64,000 nt of DNA from the NCBI GenBank assembly GCA_933228675.1, contig OW121740.1:6575442-6639441 (forward strand), read 5' to 3'. This stretch comes from Stomorhina lunata. Lineage: Eukaryota; Arthropoda; Insecta; Diptera; Rhiniidae. A model generated the notes under the pieces. That model searched no databases, was not told where the DNA came from, and saw nothing but the letters and a program-made list of their open reading frames with translations. Of this stretch, positions 26,141 to 37,919 are shown piece by piece (the first letter of the stretch is position 1; each line of letters begins with the position of its first letter). A program made the translations under genes and the position numbers.

Positions 26141-26215
26141 AAGTAATCATAACTATAATATTCATAATCATAATTTATAAGTAATCATAACTATAATATC
26201 CATAATCATAATATT
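26141..26215. repeat. Two-copy 37 bp tandem repeat
   Basis: AAGTAATCATAACTATAATA starts near 26141 and again 37 bp later, followed each time by TCATAATCATAAT-like sequence. Minor slippage repeat downstream of plx. Confidence 0.7.
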
Positions 26216-26386
26216 GTTATAATAATATTAAGTAATAATTAAGTACATTTTTGTTTTGTTTTTTTCCTTTAAGTTTTTTAAGGTAAATATACAAATTTAT
26301 AGTGATTTTTAAGCAATAAATCCTTTTTCTCTTAAATGAGTTTTTGAATTAGGTATTAGGTTGTTTTAAGTTATGGCAAACATTTT

Positions 26387-26712
26387 TTTATTTGTTAAAA
26401 AAGAGATTTTGTGCGATTTTATAAAAAAGCTGTTTTTTCGGCTTTAATGACTTAAAATCCCTCAGAGGATTTGATATAAAACACAAAAAGTTTTTGAAGC
26501 AAAATTTCTTTTTTCTTTAACTTTTGTCACATTAAACATTAAGCTCTGCGGGGTTTCACAATTTAACATTTAGTTTTTTTTACTTTTAAAGATTTTCTCC
26601 TATATTTAAGTTTTTCTCAAAATATTTTTTTATACTTTTTGCTTTAAACTTGGCCTAAACTCTTGGGAGCTTAATAAAAGCTTCTTAGAAATTTGGTTAT
26701 AAATCAAAACCG
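26387..26712 (-). other. Probable 3' UTR of plx
   Basis: Sequence after the plx stop on the - strand. A TTTATT on the + strand at 26387-26392 reads AATAAA in the gene's direction, about 320 nt beyond the stop. It is the nearest canonical signal I noticed; its use is inferred. Confidence 0.35.
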
Positions 26713-29700
26713 TTAGCTGTTGCCACCTGTGGCAATTTGAGCCATTTCATTGGAGGAGGAGTTTTTCAGAGACCCCGTTTCGGGCGAAGAGGTATTATCT
26801 TCTGATTCCATTTCGGTTTCCGTTAGAGTTTGATGTAATACATTAGTGGTACTGGGTGTGGATAAGGATTTGAGGTAATGAGTAGGTTTAATGGATTTCA
26901 ATTGGGTGGTACCATTAAACCTAACATTTACCTCACCCACCATACTCAGGGGATGCATGGCTAAGCTTAAGTCCTCGTTTTTATTAATTTTTGAACTTGT
27001 TTCCATTTCGGGGGATAATTTATTGGATGAAGGAGACAAAATGGTGGGTGTGGTATTGAATGTTTGACGATTTGCTAGGGGTGAAGTAAATACAGCCGGT
27101 GTATTCTTATAGCCAATGCGACTGAAGAGACTACCGGTACTAAAGGAACTACTTTGACTACTATTACTGCTGGTACTGGGTGGACTAAGGGGAGTACCCA
27201 TCCCACTGTCTACTTCTAGGGGACTTTTAATATTAGCCATAAATCTATCCACATGTTCGGGTAATTTGAGCTCATTTAATCTTGTCTGCATGTCTTGCAT
27301 ATTGGGACCCTTGTCATCATACAAACAATTGGGTCTTTGCTGCTGCTGAGCACTAGAAATCTTGGCTTTCGCAGTTTGCTTGATGGGAGAGGTTGAGTGC
27401 TCCGCACCAGCTTGAACCTCATGGCTTCTATGCCTTTGTTGCCTCAACTGTTCGTAAGTGTTTTCAAAAAAGGGTATCTTCTTGGTTTTTTGGGGCGAAC
27501 CATGTTCTTCTTTTTCGTTCAGCTCTTCGAGGACTTTCAGTGGAAACCCCAAGTGACTGTTTACTGAAACAGATTTGCCTATCTTGCGCTCAGCAAATAA
27601 GGGTTTACGTCTTTGTCGTTCCAAATCGTCTAGTTGCTGAAGAACACGTCGAATTTCTTGGGGTATTTCCAGATCTATATTGCGTTCAGCCAAATGTGAA
27701 ACATATCGACCCAAAGTTTGTATGGTCAATTCCAGAGATTGTACTTGACTTTGAAGATTTGTGATTTGAGACTGTTGCGATGAGCGGGTCTTTTCCAATT
27801 GAGCTATAGAGGATTGGGCGAACTGTGAAACAAATTTAATTAATTATAAAGTATTTCCAAAGGTATTTTGATAAGAGAACCTACTTGCAACTGCTGTTCC
27901 AAGTGCGAGTTTTTGGTTTTTTCTTGATTTAGCATTTCCAAATGATGCTTTGTGGTGGTGATTTCTTCTTGCAAAACATTGTACTCCACATTATACTCCA
28001 TCAACTGTTTGTTGATCTCCATTGTAAAGACCTTAAAACATTTCTTTATAAATACAAAATACTTTCAATTGAATATCTCTTCAAACTTACCATCTTTATT
28101 ACTTTCTCCATGGTCTTGGCATCGATTTTGGGCACCACTGTCTTTAGGTAATCCATTATTTCCTCAAAGTTGTCCCGAGCCAACAATTCCTCTTGATGCA
28201 CCGTGAGCAAGGCAATGGCAAATTTAAATATTACTTCCGAAGACTCCAAAAACATTAAATCAAAAACGCGTGCCACAAATCCGAGTGGGAATTGTGAACT
28301 GAAAACTGTAAGAATCCAAGGAGCCGCATAGAGTGTGGGAGAGACATCGTTTTGATCCAGCCACACATAAAGATCGGGTAAATGATCTTTAACCAAGCGT
28401 GAGAGTTGATACAATTGCAATTGGAATTTTTTCATATCTGGCAAGTATTTGGTTCGCATTTGACGATGAAACATAAGATGCTTTAGCAGCTGGAAAGCAT
28501 CAGCTTCTTCGCACTGTGGAAAGAAAATATATAAGTTTAGTTCAGTTGGTAAAGAGGAATACGATATTGAATATAGGCGATATAAATTCACTTTAAATGA
28601 GGACTTTTTACGATAGGGATTTCTATATTTAATCGGAAATTATAATGATTAGAAGATGGGGTGATGTACGGGATGTTGGATACCAAGAAAGTTCTGATTG
28701 TTTTTAATTTGGGAAGCCTAGACTTATCTTATTCTATCAATCATCTCAACTGTGGACACTGACTTCCTCGTGGTATTATCTGGTTAGCTACCTTAACACC
28801 CGTTAAAGCAGTAAGCTAACAAGTGCCGCGAGTTCTCCTATGAGAACTATAAAAATTACTATGAAAAAGCTAAAATTAGGAGAAAAGCGGACACTTTAAT
28901 ACAAGAAGAGGACATCCGAAACTTCGATGGAAAGACCAAGTAGAAGAAAAACATTCAAAGCCTACGAAATTGGAGAATAGCGCATGGTATTCTAAAACAT
29001 GCTCGTCCTTTGACCTTAACAGGTTGTAAATATAGGCTATTTAAGTAAGTTAGTCGAATATCACAAACAACTGATGATGAATTTGTATGTGTAAAGAAAA
29101 CTTTAAAATGCAGAAAAAACTAAGAATGATTACTTGAAATGCTAAGGATTAATCCTACTATTAACTATTAAGACCCAAAGTCGATCTACCATTTCTTTTA
29201 TAGAGATATGGAATTTGGTCATTCTCTACTGATAAGGAATTAGGACGATAAACAGATCAGCTATAGCAGAAAAGTTTCCTCAATCGATGATTTAAAGATT
29301 CGCATAATTGAGACCCATCAAGTTTTCGACTTTGGACATCCTTTAAACAACTCGAGGACTTGGAATATGCTGATGACGAATGTCTTTTAAGCCAAAGCTT
29401 AGGACACCTACAAGAAAATACTAACGCTATTACTGTTTAATCTCGGGCAGCTGGACTGGCAATCAATATTTCCAACACAAAGATTATGCCTGGAGGCTAT
29501 GGCGCAAATCTGTCAACACAATATGGATAATGTGGTGTTGGAGTGTAGGTAACTTTAATTACATCGGAAGTTTGGTATCTACAAAAGGTGGCGCCGACGA
29601 GGATAATGAATCGCATATTATCAAGGCAAAATCTGCATTCGGCATTCTCCGAGCTATTTGGAAATCTCGGCAAATATCAACAACAACCAAGTTACGAATA

Positions 29701-32700
29701 TACAACTCGAATGTCAAGTCCATCCTGTATTATGGCTGCGAAACTTCGAAATGCACAAATGTCATCAATAGGCGCCTGCAAACCTTTACAAACAAATGCT
29801 TACGGCAAATCCTTAACATTTGGTGGCCGAAACGCATAAGAAATGAAGATCTACTTAACGCGACAAATCAAATCCCTGCTTCTATAAAATTTTGTCAACG
29901 GAGAAGGCCAAATACCAACATTGCTCAACAAGAGCTTCGTTGGAATCCACAAGGAAGAGGCCGTCGTGTTGATGCTTGGAATGACATATACCTAACATCT
30001 CGCAATAGAAACCGATATAGAAGCATGGTTGAGGCCCTATGCTCCACTGGGAGTCATATATAACACAAGAAGAAGAAGTTTTCGACTTTAACAGAGATGA
30101 TCTAATAATTTTCAAAAAAGCAGAGTTATACTTACATGTAACAACAATATACCGCATATGAAGCCCAAACCCTGACAATAGCCCAATTCCGGATCCAAAA
30201 TGGAATAGGCCTTCAGCAAGTTAAACAACGAAAGCTGACCCAAACCCAAAGGATCCTTATAGAATTTATGGTTGGGAAACGTTCGTCCCAAATCAATAAA
30301 AATAGCATGTTGGTGTTCTGTGAGATTTTTTAAGAGCATATGATAGGGTGTATTGAAATTGGGAAATTTAACCGAATCCACTGGCGCTGTATTCATGGAA
30401 TACTGTTCGGCCAAGAAAGTCCAGACATCGCCACGTTTCGAACGCGGTACACCCGTCTTAATGGCTTGAGCCAAAACCTTGGGATCTCTCTTGTTGCCTA
30501 TTTTCATGGAATCTCTTTCGATAAACATTTCCCAGCGATCGATGAGCTGTTTATCGCAGGGTATTATTTCCTCATAGTCCAGTTTCATGCGTTTCAATTC
30601 ATTTTCGTTTTGTCGGGCCTGTAGCATGGCGTTTTCGGTTTCCATGCGATTGAGTAAGATAATCTGGCGTATGGCGGTTTTCCAAAGTTCACGCAGCTCT
30701 TCGGCGGAGCGTTTGCCACGTTTGGGTTCTGAAAAATCGGAATAAAGGTTAAATAAATGTTGGATTATATTTATTAAATCTTAACTTACGTGTAATTCTC
30801 ATGGGCGACATAAATTCGGATTGAGCATCTTGCTCCATACCCTTGGAGGGTGTTACCACACTGTTTAGTATAGCCTGTCTCCAAGAGCCCTGATGAGTCT
30901 CGGATTCTTTAGGGCTATTACCCACCTTAATAAAGCTAAAAATTATCAAATCATTAAAAAATTTATATATATAAATAACTTTGCTCAACTTACATATCCA
31001 TCATAGGACTCTTTAACTGCTCCGCTGTGGGCTTAACAGGACTAGCATTTATCGAGCCAATTGTATTGGAACGTGATCTAAAAGCCTCGGGTGGTGAATC
31101 AGATTCATCTCTGCTTGGCTCTAATTTAGGTTCTGCTGAACTTTCACGTATCTTATGCTCTCTTATCGCCAAAGTACTGGCTCCTATATCATCTTTTGAA
31201 GCCTTACGTTTCAATAAATGATCAAACGAGTTGGTCAATGAACGCTTGGCCTTCATAAAGATCGTACTGCCACCCAAATATTGATTTAAGAATTCCGATC
31301 TATTCTCGGCCGTATCGTGGACATGTCTCTGCTGCCGCGATTCACAGTGAGCTCTTAGGAGCATCATCAAAAATTGATTTTGCTCCCCTAACGGAGCATT
31401 CATTTTCTCAGAACCATAAAATTTAGCCCATATAGTATCTTGTTCGTCATCGGTCAAGGTTTCTATACGTCTAAAAATCATATTCTGTGTTTTCTTCTCA
31501 CTCAAGCCCTCCACATCTGCGCACACCTTGTGATACCACAACATGGGACAGTGATCACAGGAGAAGATCTGCGTAGCTTCCTTGCGTTTCTGTTCGGCAC
31601 ATGTGACAAAGGCCTGTGATATTGCCGCCACTATATCGTCACAGACATGATCGGACTGGCATTTGAAAACATAGCCTATGTAGCCATCATTTTGAGACTC
31701 ACGACAAATGATGCCGAAATGATCGGCATTCTTTTGTCCCTGAGCACAACTGGCTACATGTTTGAAATCCTTATAGAGTAAGACCTGTTTGCGGTCGGGT
31801 GAGATCAGGCGTAAATCGGAACGTCCAACCAAAAAGACCATGGTACGATTTTGTTCTACGTAGGGAGGTATACAGCCGTAAGAGGCGGAACGATCGCGTT
31901 GTTTGGGTAGACTGTTGAAAAAAGTTGTCAGAAAGGGGAGATTAATTATTTGGGTAAATGAAGTTGTGAAAGGAGTGTAGAAAAGTGAAGTGGTTTGATT
32001 TATTAGAGGCAAGTTTATTTCAGTTATAACTAAATTTCGGAAAACTCGGAGTACAAAAGATTCAGATCTAGTAAATATATATCCACAATTGATGAGGAAC
32101 TTAGGCATTACAAAGAATGATGATAGATTTACCAGAGAAAGGAGATCATCATCGGACGCAAAATTTGATAATAAATTATGTGTTCGATTATGATCTCGTC
32201 GGACAAATCTGAATATCAGAAGTAATGGAAACTTACTCAATGGAAGGCAAGATTAAAATTAGGTATATATCGACAGTCATAATTTTGAACTGGTAAATGT
32301 GGACCGATAATTACGGTTATGAATAATTGAACTCTTGTTAATCAAACCATTTCAACACTTTTGGAATATTATTACTTAAATTATAAATATTGCTAGGTTT
32401 TGGGAATAATTGCAAGGTGTAACATAGGACATGCTTGGGATCTGGTGTAAAGCAAAAGTGAATAAATATTTGAAAAATTTTACTAAAATACTTCCAATTA
32501 AAAATATTTAATACATTTCTACAGAAAAACTTAAAAAAAAAATCAAGTGCCTTGTAGGGACAAAGAAATAAAATTAAGAAATTCGGCTCGAGGATATTGT
32601 CTTAATATATCAACGAAACCGGGGTAATCATGCTGGGAAACGCAAAGAATTTATAAGCTTAAAATTTCCCTAAAATATTAAACATAAATTAAAATATTCT

Positions 32701-35700
32701 TTAAAACTAAAAAGTCTCTGCAAGATGACTTCAATTGAAGGCATTTTAGGGGTAACACATGCTTAGGTGAACGTATAAAAAGCCGTTACGCTATTTTCAA
32801 ATGGAAGTTCTCTTTCAAATAATAAAGTTCTTTAGCGATATTTAGAACGTCAAAGTGTTCGACTACGACAATTTAGTACTAGATTAAAGAAAATTTTGAG
32901 AATATCTCTTTAATCAAGTACGAAACTATTGTAGTCTAGATATGACTTCGACACTCATAATAAGGCTAATTGTGGAACTAAAGCAAAGGTCAAAAGTGCT
33001 TTCAGGACTAAGAAATTAAAAGTGTTTTAAAGAACCAAAGAGAAATTAAGAGGACTAGAATACCGGAGACTACTACTCACTTATCCAAACCGTAATTGGG
33101 ATTTAAATGTTGCTGTTGTTGCTGCTCTTGATTTGTAGACAGCTGAGAAGAAGAAGAAGGTATCTCTTCTTCTTGCCTGGGCGGTGAAGGATTGTGTTCT
33201 ATAACTACTTCGGGTGTTATAGTTTCAGATTCTTCAATAGACTGACAATCATTTGCCATCAATTGATCACTAATTAGGCAATTTTTTTGAATAAAACAAG
33301 AGAAAATAGGTCTTAGCTTCTAGTTCTTAGAAAAGAAACCTTGCAATTTCTTATATCACTCTCCAGTTTTGAAACATTTCATTGCCTACCCTTAAATACT
33401 TACTCTTTTTTCACATTTATCTCCAGTTGACTTATGCCCCGCAAAAGTCTTCCTGCAACTGGCAGCTTATTCTCCTTATTATCCTCCTTCACCTTAGTGT
33501 CCTCGTCATTGCTACTAGTGCCCGTTGAATTATCTCCTGTTTCCTCTTTGATTATTTTATCATCTAGCTTTATTTTTGGTGCAAACACTTCATCTTGTTC
33601 ATTTTCGTTTTCGGCTTCCTCTTCATCCTCCTCCTTGACATCAGTATCTTTGAGCGTACTACCCGCTTTCAAATCTATGGAACCGCCCACAAAAGCCCCT
33701 TCACTGTTAATGGACATTTTGCGATTCGACGACATTTGCATTAGCCGTTGTCGTTGGGCATCGTACGCTTTAAATTTGGGCAGAGCATCATCGATGAAGG
33801 TGAATGGAACGCGTTCGTGTGAAACGCGTATTTTACCCACGTACATAACCTCGAAGAAGTGAGTGTGATTGGGCGAGATATCGGCTAAGAGGGAGAGATT
33901 ACTTTGAGCTGAGGTAGAAGTTGGAATGTTAACCTGGTATACAAGAAAAGAGACAGATATTATGATATTATTTTTAGATTTTCTTAGGCTTTGATTGTTT
34001 GGAAGACAATTTTAGTAGAAGTCGGAGTACATGAAGGATTTAGGAGTATCGGAAGGGAGTGTTAGTATAACAATTAAGTCAGAGAATAAGAAGAATGTGT
34101 TACTAGAAAACCGACACAAGACTTCATAGCAAGAATCTTTGAGTAAATTAAAGACCTAGTAGTATAACCAGAATGTCAGAAGAGTGAAGAATAAAGAATG
34201 AAGAAACGTAATAGGAGATAGTCGGATAATACGAAGAAGAAGTAATGCAGGAAGCAATTCTGAGGGAAAGGTATTTTGTTAGGAAGTCGAAAAAGAAAGA
34301 TATGTTAGAGGTTTTTAATAGAAGTATTTGTAAAATGTACATATATTCATTAAGAACATCTGGCACCTTCTCTGTAAAGAGTTCTGAAATTTCAGGTGCT
34401 ATTTTAGGAGTTATACGCCGACATCGACATAGTAGTGCGAATGGATGAAAATACTCCAGCAAGAAAAGTGTTCGAAAATGATCCTAAGGGAACTAGTAGG
34501 AGAAGACTTCCGAAACTTCGACGGAAAACCCAAGAAGTGGAAAATCTTTCAAAGCTTCGCCTACGAAATTTGAGATCGAAGCGCATGGAATTCTAAGCTA
34601 TGCTTGGTCTTTAACCTTACTTAACAGGTTGTAGATATAGGCCATTTAAGTAAGCTACCAGGTAATAGCTGTATCCAATTCCTACTCTAACCTCCTCGTG
34701 ATACATCCTGGTAACCTGATCAATCTAGTTAAAGATGCGGTAAACAACCCGTGTGGGACTTTAGGTCAGGGCTAATATGTGACGGAGTTATCTTAGAGCC
34801 ATTCCATCGTATCTGTCTCGGATCGAGGGCTCGCTATTCAAACGTGGCTCGTATCCGATGTTTTAAGCATGGAAACAAACAACATTACAGAATATACTAT
34901 TCCAAGGGGTAATCATGCGAGAAATCCCCCGCTACGGCAGCTGGCACAAGGATTTTGAAGGTGCCTAATCTATGCAAGAACATTATGATGAATAAAACCA
35001 AGATGCCATGCTAAGAGTCAGATAACAGAAGAAGAAGCGTTATAAGTATTAATATAATTCCCCGACAATATTTCAATTGGAACAAGGGGTACTTCTCTCA
35101 GGCAATGAGCTGTATCCGATTCTATTTTCAGACTCATTGAAAGGGACCTACGTTTTAATTCCGGATCCGAACAGCAAATGCATTAGTTAGAGAAGTTTTA
35201 CGTAGCCTAATACTCAATAACCAGTGGCTAGCTGAGTTATAAGGTGAATCGCCGCTTTTTTTTTTGAAAATTTTTATTTTTCTCAAGTGGGTCTGGCCGA
35301 GTATCGAACTTGGGACCTCTGGTATGCTAGGCGGATGACTAACCTGCTACACCACGGCGGCTATAAGTAATCCTTAAGAAATTTGAATGAAATCTTGCTT
35401 TTAAAATTAATATTAAGTACAAAATGGACTTTCAAATGTAAAGTAAAGTCCTAGGAAGCAAATTGTAGTTCCGAGATCTACAAAAACTTACCGTTCCTGC
35501 GGAATTACTGAGACCATGTGTATAGGATTTGGATGATTTCATCTTAGACGACACCAAATTAGGACTAGCATCATGTTGAGCCTGGCGCAAAGCTTCGCTA
35601 AGCTTTAAGTTTGTGGCCGGCGTTGTGTGTACACCATTGCCGGATAAGGCCTTTTGCAAAGACATATTAGCGCCACTTGTACTATTGGCAACTAATGTCT

Positions 35701-35770
35701 GAGGTATGCTGCCAACGGAACCGCCCAATGTATGGGCGGGGTCGCGCATTTGATGCATTAATTCGGCCAT
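26713..35770 (-). CDS. plx: TBC1D1/TBC1D4-type Rab GTPase-activating protein (pollux), nine 3' exons, 5' end missing
   Basis: Exons in transcript order: 35770-35492, 33933-33404, 33269-33081, 31911-30994, 30935-30790, 30728-30136, 28513-28091, 28031-27885, 27822-26713 (TAA at 26713-26715). All junctions are GT-AG and phases match, giving 1,444 codons. Numbering from residue 1 at 35770: PTB domain split into about 119-150 (FFEVMYVGKIRVSHERVP) and 345-435, with an acidic linker between; KAKRSLTNSFDHLLKRK; RSRSNT with Thr616, aligning with the AKT site of TBC1D1/4; DUF3350 at about 656-715; TBC domain at about 780-1000 with Arg836 (IFIDLGRTFP) and Gln873 (GYCQGLGF), the two catalytic fingers; coiled coil at about 1030-1155; Ser/Thr-rich tail. 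The family stimulates GTP hydrolysis by Rabs of glucose-transporter and endosomal traffic downstream of insulin signalling. Residue 1 follows a splice acceptor (CTAG just upstream), so the first PTB domain should lie on exons further upstream; I could not find them here. Confidence 0.93.
28885..29045 (+). pseudogene. LINE ORF2 C-terminal remnant in plx intron (family 1)
   Basis: In one frame it reads RGHPKLRWKDQVEE, then after a frame change NWRIAHGILKHARPLTL and a stop. RGRP..RW.D.VEEDL followed by NWR is the usual tail of insect LINE ORF2 proteins. It is frameshifted and lacks the rest of the element. A related copy is at 34385-34650. It lies antisense to plx, in the intron between exons 28513-28091 and 30728-30136. 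Confidence 0.7.
29334..30075 (+). mobile_element. 5'-truncated LINE insertion with 14 bp target duplication, antisense in plx intron
   Basis: The left end opens directly in reverse-transcriptase code: KQLEDLEYADDECLL, with the YADD catalytic box at 29366-29377. A stop near 29437 and a frame change follow. A long frame (29530-30063) continues with NYIGSLVSTKGG, YGCET, CLRQILNIWWPKRIRNEDLL, WNPQGRGRR and ends LCSTGSHI, the standard C-terminus of this group of non-LTR elements. The 3' end is a run of AAG. The 14-mer AAGTTTTCGACTTT flanks it at 29320-29333 and 30076-30089. 5' truncation, 3' microsatellite tail and a target duplication together show LINE retrotransposition. It is dead: stop, frameshift and no endonuclease or 5' half. 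Confidence 0.85.
32838..32966. mobile_element. Foldback MITE, family A copy 2 (plx intron)
   Basis: Arms include GTTCGACTACGACA, TAGTACTAGATTAAAG and, inverted, CTTTAATCAAGTACGAAACT and GACTTCGACACTCATAATAA. It matches the MITE at 7682-7814. Confidence 0.7.
34385..34650 (+). pseudogene. LINE ORF2 C-terminal remnant in plx intron (family 1)
   Basis: One frame reads VRMDENTPARKVFENDPKG then TSRRRLPKLRRKTQEVE before decaying. RMDE..PARKVFE followed by an Arg-rich GRP..RW segment is characteristic of insect LINE ORF2 tails. The DNA resembles 28885-29045 (AGGTTGTARATATAGG occurs in both). It lies in the plx intron between exons 35770-35492 and 33933-33404. Confidence 0.65.
34690..35040. repeat. 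Transposon debris in plx intron
   Basis: The segment at 34700-34770 (TCCTCGTGATACATCCTGGT onward) resembles 28765-28830. The last ~35 bp (35005-35036: GCCATGCTAAGAGTCAGATA then ACAGAAGAAGAAG) matches the 3' end of the LINE at 29334-30075, so this is probably a very short 5'-truncated copy. The middle is unclassified. Confidence 0.5.
35049..35361 (-). mobile_element. tRNA-derived SINE, full-length copy with 8 bp target duplication
   Basis: On the - strand it starts GCCGCCGTGGTGTAGCAGG. It has an A box TGGTGTAGCAGG (35354-35343, matching TRGYNNARNNGG) and a B box AGTTCGATACT (35310-35300) about 33 bp further, the internal RNA polymerase III promoter. The ~70 nt head is tRNA-like; a ~240 bp body follows, ending GGAATTATATT. 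TATAAGTA flanks it exactly at 35041-35048 and 35362-35369. A second copy at 38740-38962 shares head and body. It needs a LINE's enzymes in trans; the partner is unknown. It lies in a plx intron, co-oriented with the gene. Confidence 0.82.
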
Positions 35771-37129
35771 CTAGAAAGAGAGAAGAAACAAGTTAGTAAA
35801 AAGAAAACTTGAACAAAATTTTTAAAAGGGTTTCAGTAAATTTAGAATAAAGCCATCGAGTTAATTAAGGTTAGGAGAAAAAATAATCAACAAATCTTTT
35901 AAACAATTTTAAACAAAAGCTTAAATATTTACTAATGTTTAGTGTTATAAAACTATTTTTTATTAAAAAGCCCTTGGAGATGTCATAAAAAATACAATTA
36001 AATTTAATTGTTCTTTAAGTGTTAACCTCCTCCTCCTTCATTTGAACTTTTTGCATATGAAAATCTTTTATTTATTAAATTCTTTCATACATTTTTAAAC
36101 TGAGTACCAAGCGACCAAAATAAGCGTTGTGGGAGTTTGAGGTCTAAATTGTTTTAAATGTTACAATTGACAACGTTACATGTTGCGGAGTGTGTATGTG
36201 TTTGTGTTTGTTGCTTGTTGTACTCATCACACAACAGCAGCAATAAGTGGCATCAACATGATTTTGCGTTGTCTGGTTAAAATGTTGTTGAATAATTAAT
36301 TTGTAAAATTTTCATTTGCGTTTCAATTTTATACCCATATTCGGTATGAATATGAGCCTGGAAGAATTATAGAGTCATATGTAAAGGATTTTATTGCCTG
36401 TTTCATTACCGAATGGTTGGTTTGTGGGCTTTAAATACCGGGATAACATGGGTACAACAGCATCACCGCCATTATCATCATTATTTCATCTATTTACCTG
36501 GAGTAATAAAAAAAACAAGTGCAAAATGTTAAACCTCAACTATTAACCATTAAAGGATTCACATTTGCGTGTTTGAAAATATACATTAGGCGAGCTCAAA
36601 GAAAAGGTTGCCCCGGTTACCATCAAAAGTAGCCTTTTTATTCTGAATATAGAGCTTCAAAAACAACTCTATTGGAGCCTAATCTATACCTTTATATCCG
36701 GTTATTAAGGCATTAGTTTATTCAAATCGAATTCAACTGTTTGCAGCCAAGAAGAAGGCCTGGGTTTCTTTCACATCTTCTCATTTAGAGACATTTGTAT
36801 CGTCGGGAATATGATCTATAAGGTTTTGTTCAAATTCTGCCTGCTAAGTCACGGCAACATCAATTCCTATAATTACAAGGTGTTACAAATGAGCAAATTT
36901 TGTAAAAACTTGGAAAGCGACCTGTGTGGATTATAGGCCTAGGTGAGGGTATACAAAAACCATTTTCAAAGATTTCAAAACACGTGCAAAATTTCGAGAT
37001 ATTCGCAAAAAACTGTTTTCGGGTAGGTCGTAGTACTTTAATACCTCCAACTCTCACATTTGCAGAGCGATTTTAAAATTTTAAACAGTTTTGGAAATTA
37101 TGTAAGTTTTTATGAAAAGTTTCGCTTTT
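35771..37129. other. Sequence upstream of the first plx exon seen, probably intron
   Basis: Mixed single-copy-like DNA. A good splice-acceptor-like tract on the - strand near 36500-36515 is followed by stops in all three frames, so I do not call an exon. A - strand frame at 36860-37057 has no family resemblance. Confidence 0.4.
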
Positions 37130-37919
37130 TATACCCTTCACCACCATAGGTGGAAAGGGTATATTGGGTTTGTGCTAATGTTTGTAACGCATCGAAATAT
37201 TGGTCTTAGTATACCAATCGACTTAGAATCACTCCCTGAGTTTTTTTAACCATGTCCGTCCGGCTGGCAGGCTGGCCGGTTATCCATGTAAGCTTGTTAT
37301 CATTCTATAGGTCGTAACTTTAAAGATAATTTGATGAAATTTGGCACAGGTTCATATCAAGGACGATCCCTATTCTTTTTGGTCGAAATCTGATTACTAT
37401 TTCGGGTACCTCCCATAGGGATGTCTTCCCGGAATAGAGTATTTGGTCCTTTACAGCCACAAATTTAGTTGTATTTTAATAATATTCGGCACAAATATTG
37501 CTTATCATAACCTGAATTAGTGTTCCTAATTTTGTAGAAATCGGGCCATTTTTGATCATACCTCTCATACAAGATACATTCTCAAAAGACGTTTATATAC
37601 ACATAAAAGCACAAAAACGTTAATAACTCTAAAGATAAATGCATTTGATTACTTAAACTTTGCACAGATAAATATTTTATAAATATGAACCAATAACCAA
37701 AGTTTGGTAACAATCGGTCAACAATTGACAATAGCTCCCATATTAGGCTCTTAGCCGGAAATGATATAAATCTTGAAATTTTTAAAAAATAGCATCTAGT
37801 ATATGTATGTCTCTAAGACTTAAGGAAAACTTGTTTAATTGGTGGTCCATATTTGACCTTAATAGTGAAGGGTATGATATAATAAGGCTTGACCGACTAT
37901 AGCTTTTCTTGCTTGTTTT
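37130..37919. mobile_element. Dispersed TATACCC element, copy A
   Basis: Starts TTATACCCTTCACCACC and folds at once into a hairpin with GGTGGAAAGGGTAT. It ends GTGAAGGGTATGATATAATA then GGCTTGACCGACTATAGC. The same start and end motifs bound the copies at 57648 and 58184-60206. It contains CCGTCCGGCTGGCAGGCTGG-like sequence and no ORF. The family is abundant in flies as I recall it; I cannot name the superfamily. Confidence 0.65.

Noticed and set aside
27393..27764. + strand frame of 123 codons
   Set aside because: It is antisense to the last plx exon, whose frame, splice phases and coiled-coil content are well supported.
29588..29839. Second + strand frame inside the LINE
   Set aside because: Overlaps the recognisable reverse-transcriptase C-terminal frame (29530-30063) in another frame.
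30340..31221. + strand frames at 30340-30624 and 31027-31221
   Set aside because: Antisense to plx exons encoding the TBC domain and the AKT-site region.
31912..32240. N-terminal extension of the plx frame beyond 31911
   Set aside because: A strong acceptor (CTTTTTTCAACAG) sits at 31911 and the phase fits the donor at 33081; the extension has no family similarity and is intron.
35290..35361. A functional tRNA gene
   Set aside because: A and B boxes are present, but the stems do not close well, it continues into a repeat body with a target duplication, and a second copy exists. It is a SINE head.
36490..36520. Upstream plx exon after an acceptor-like tract on the - strand
   Set aside because: All three frames after TTATTACTCCAG meet a stop within a few codons, so no coding exon can start there.
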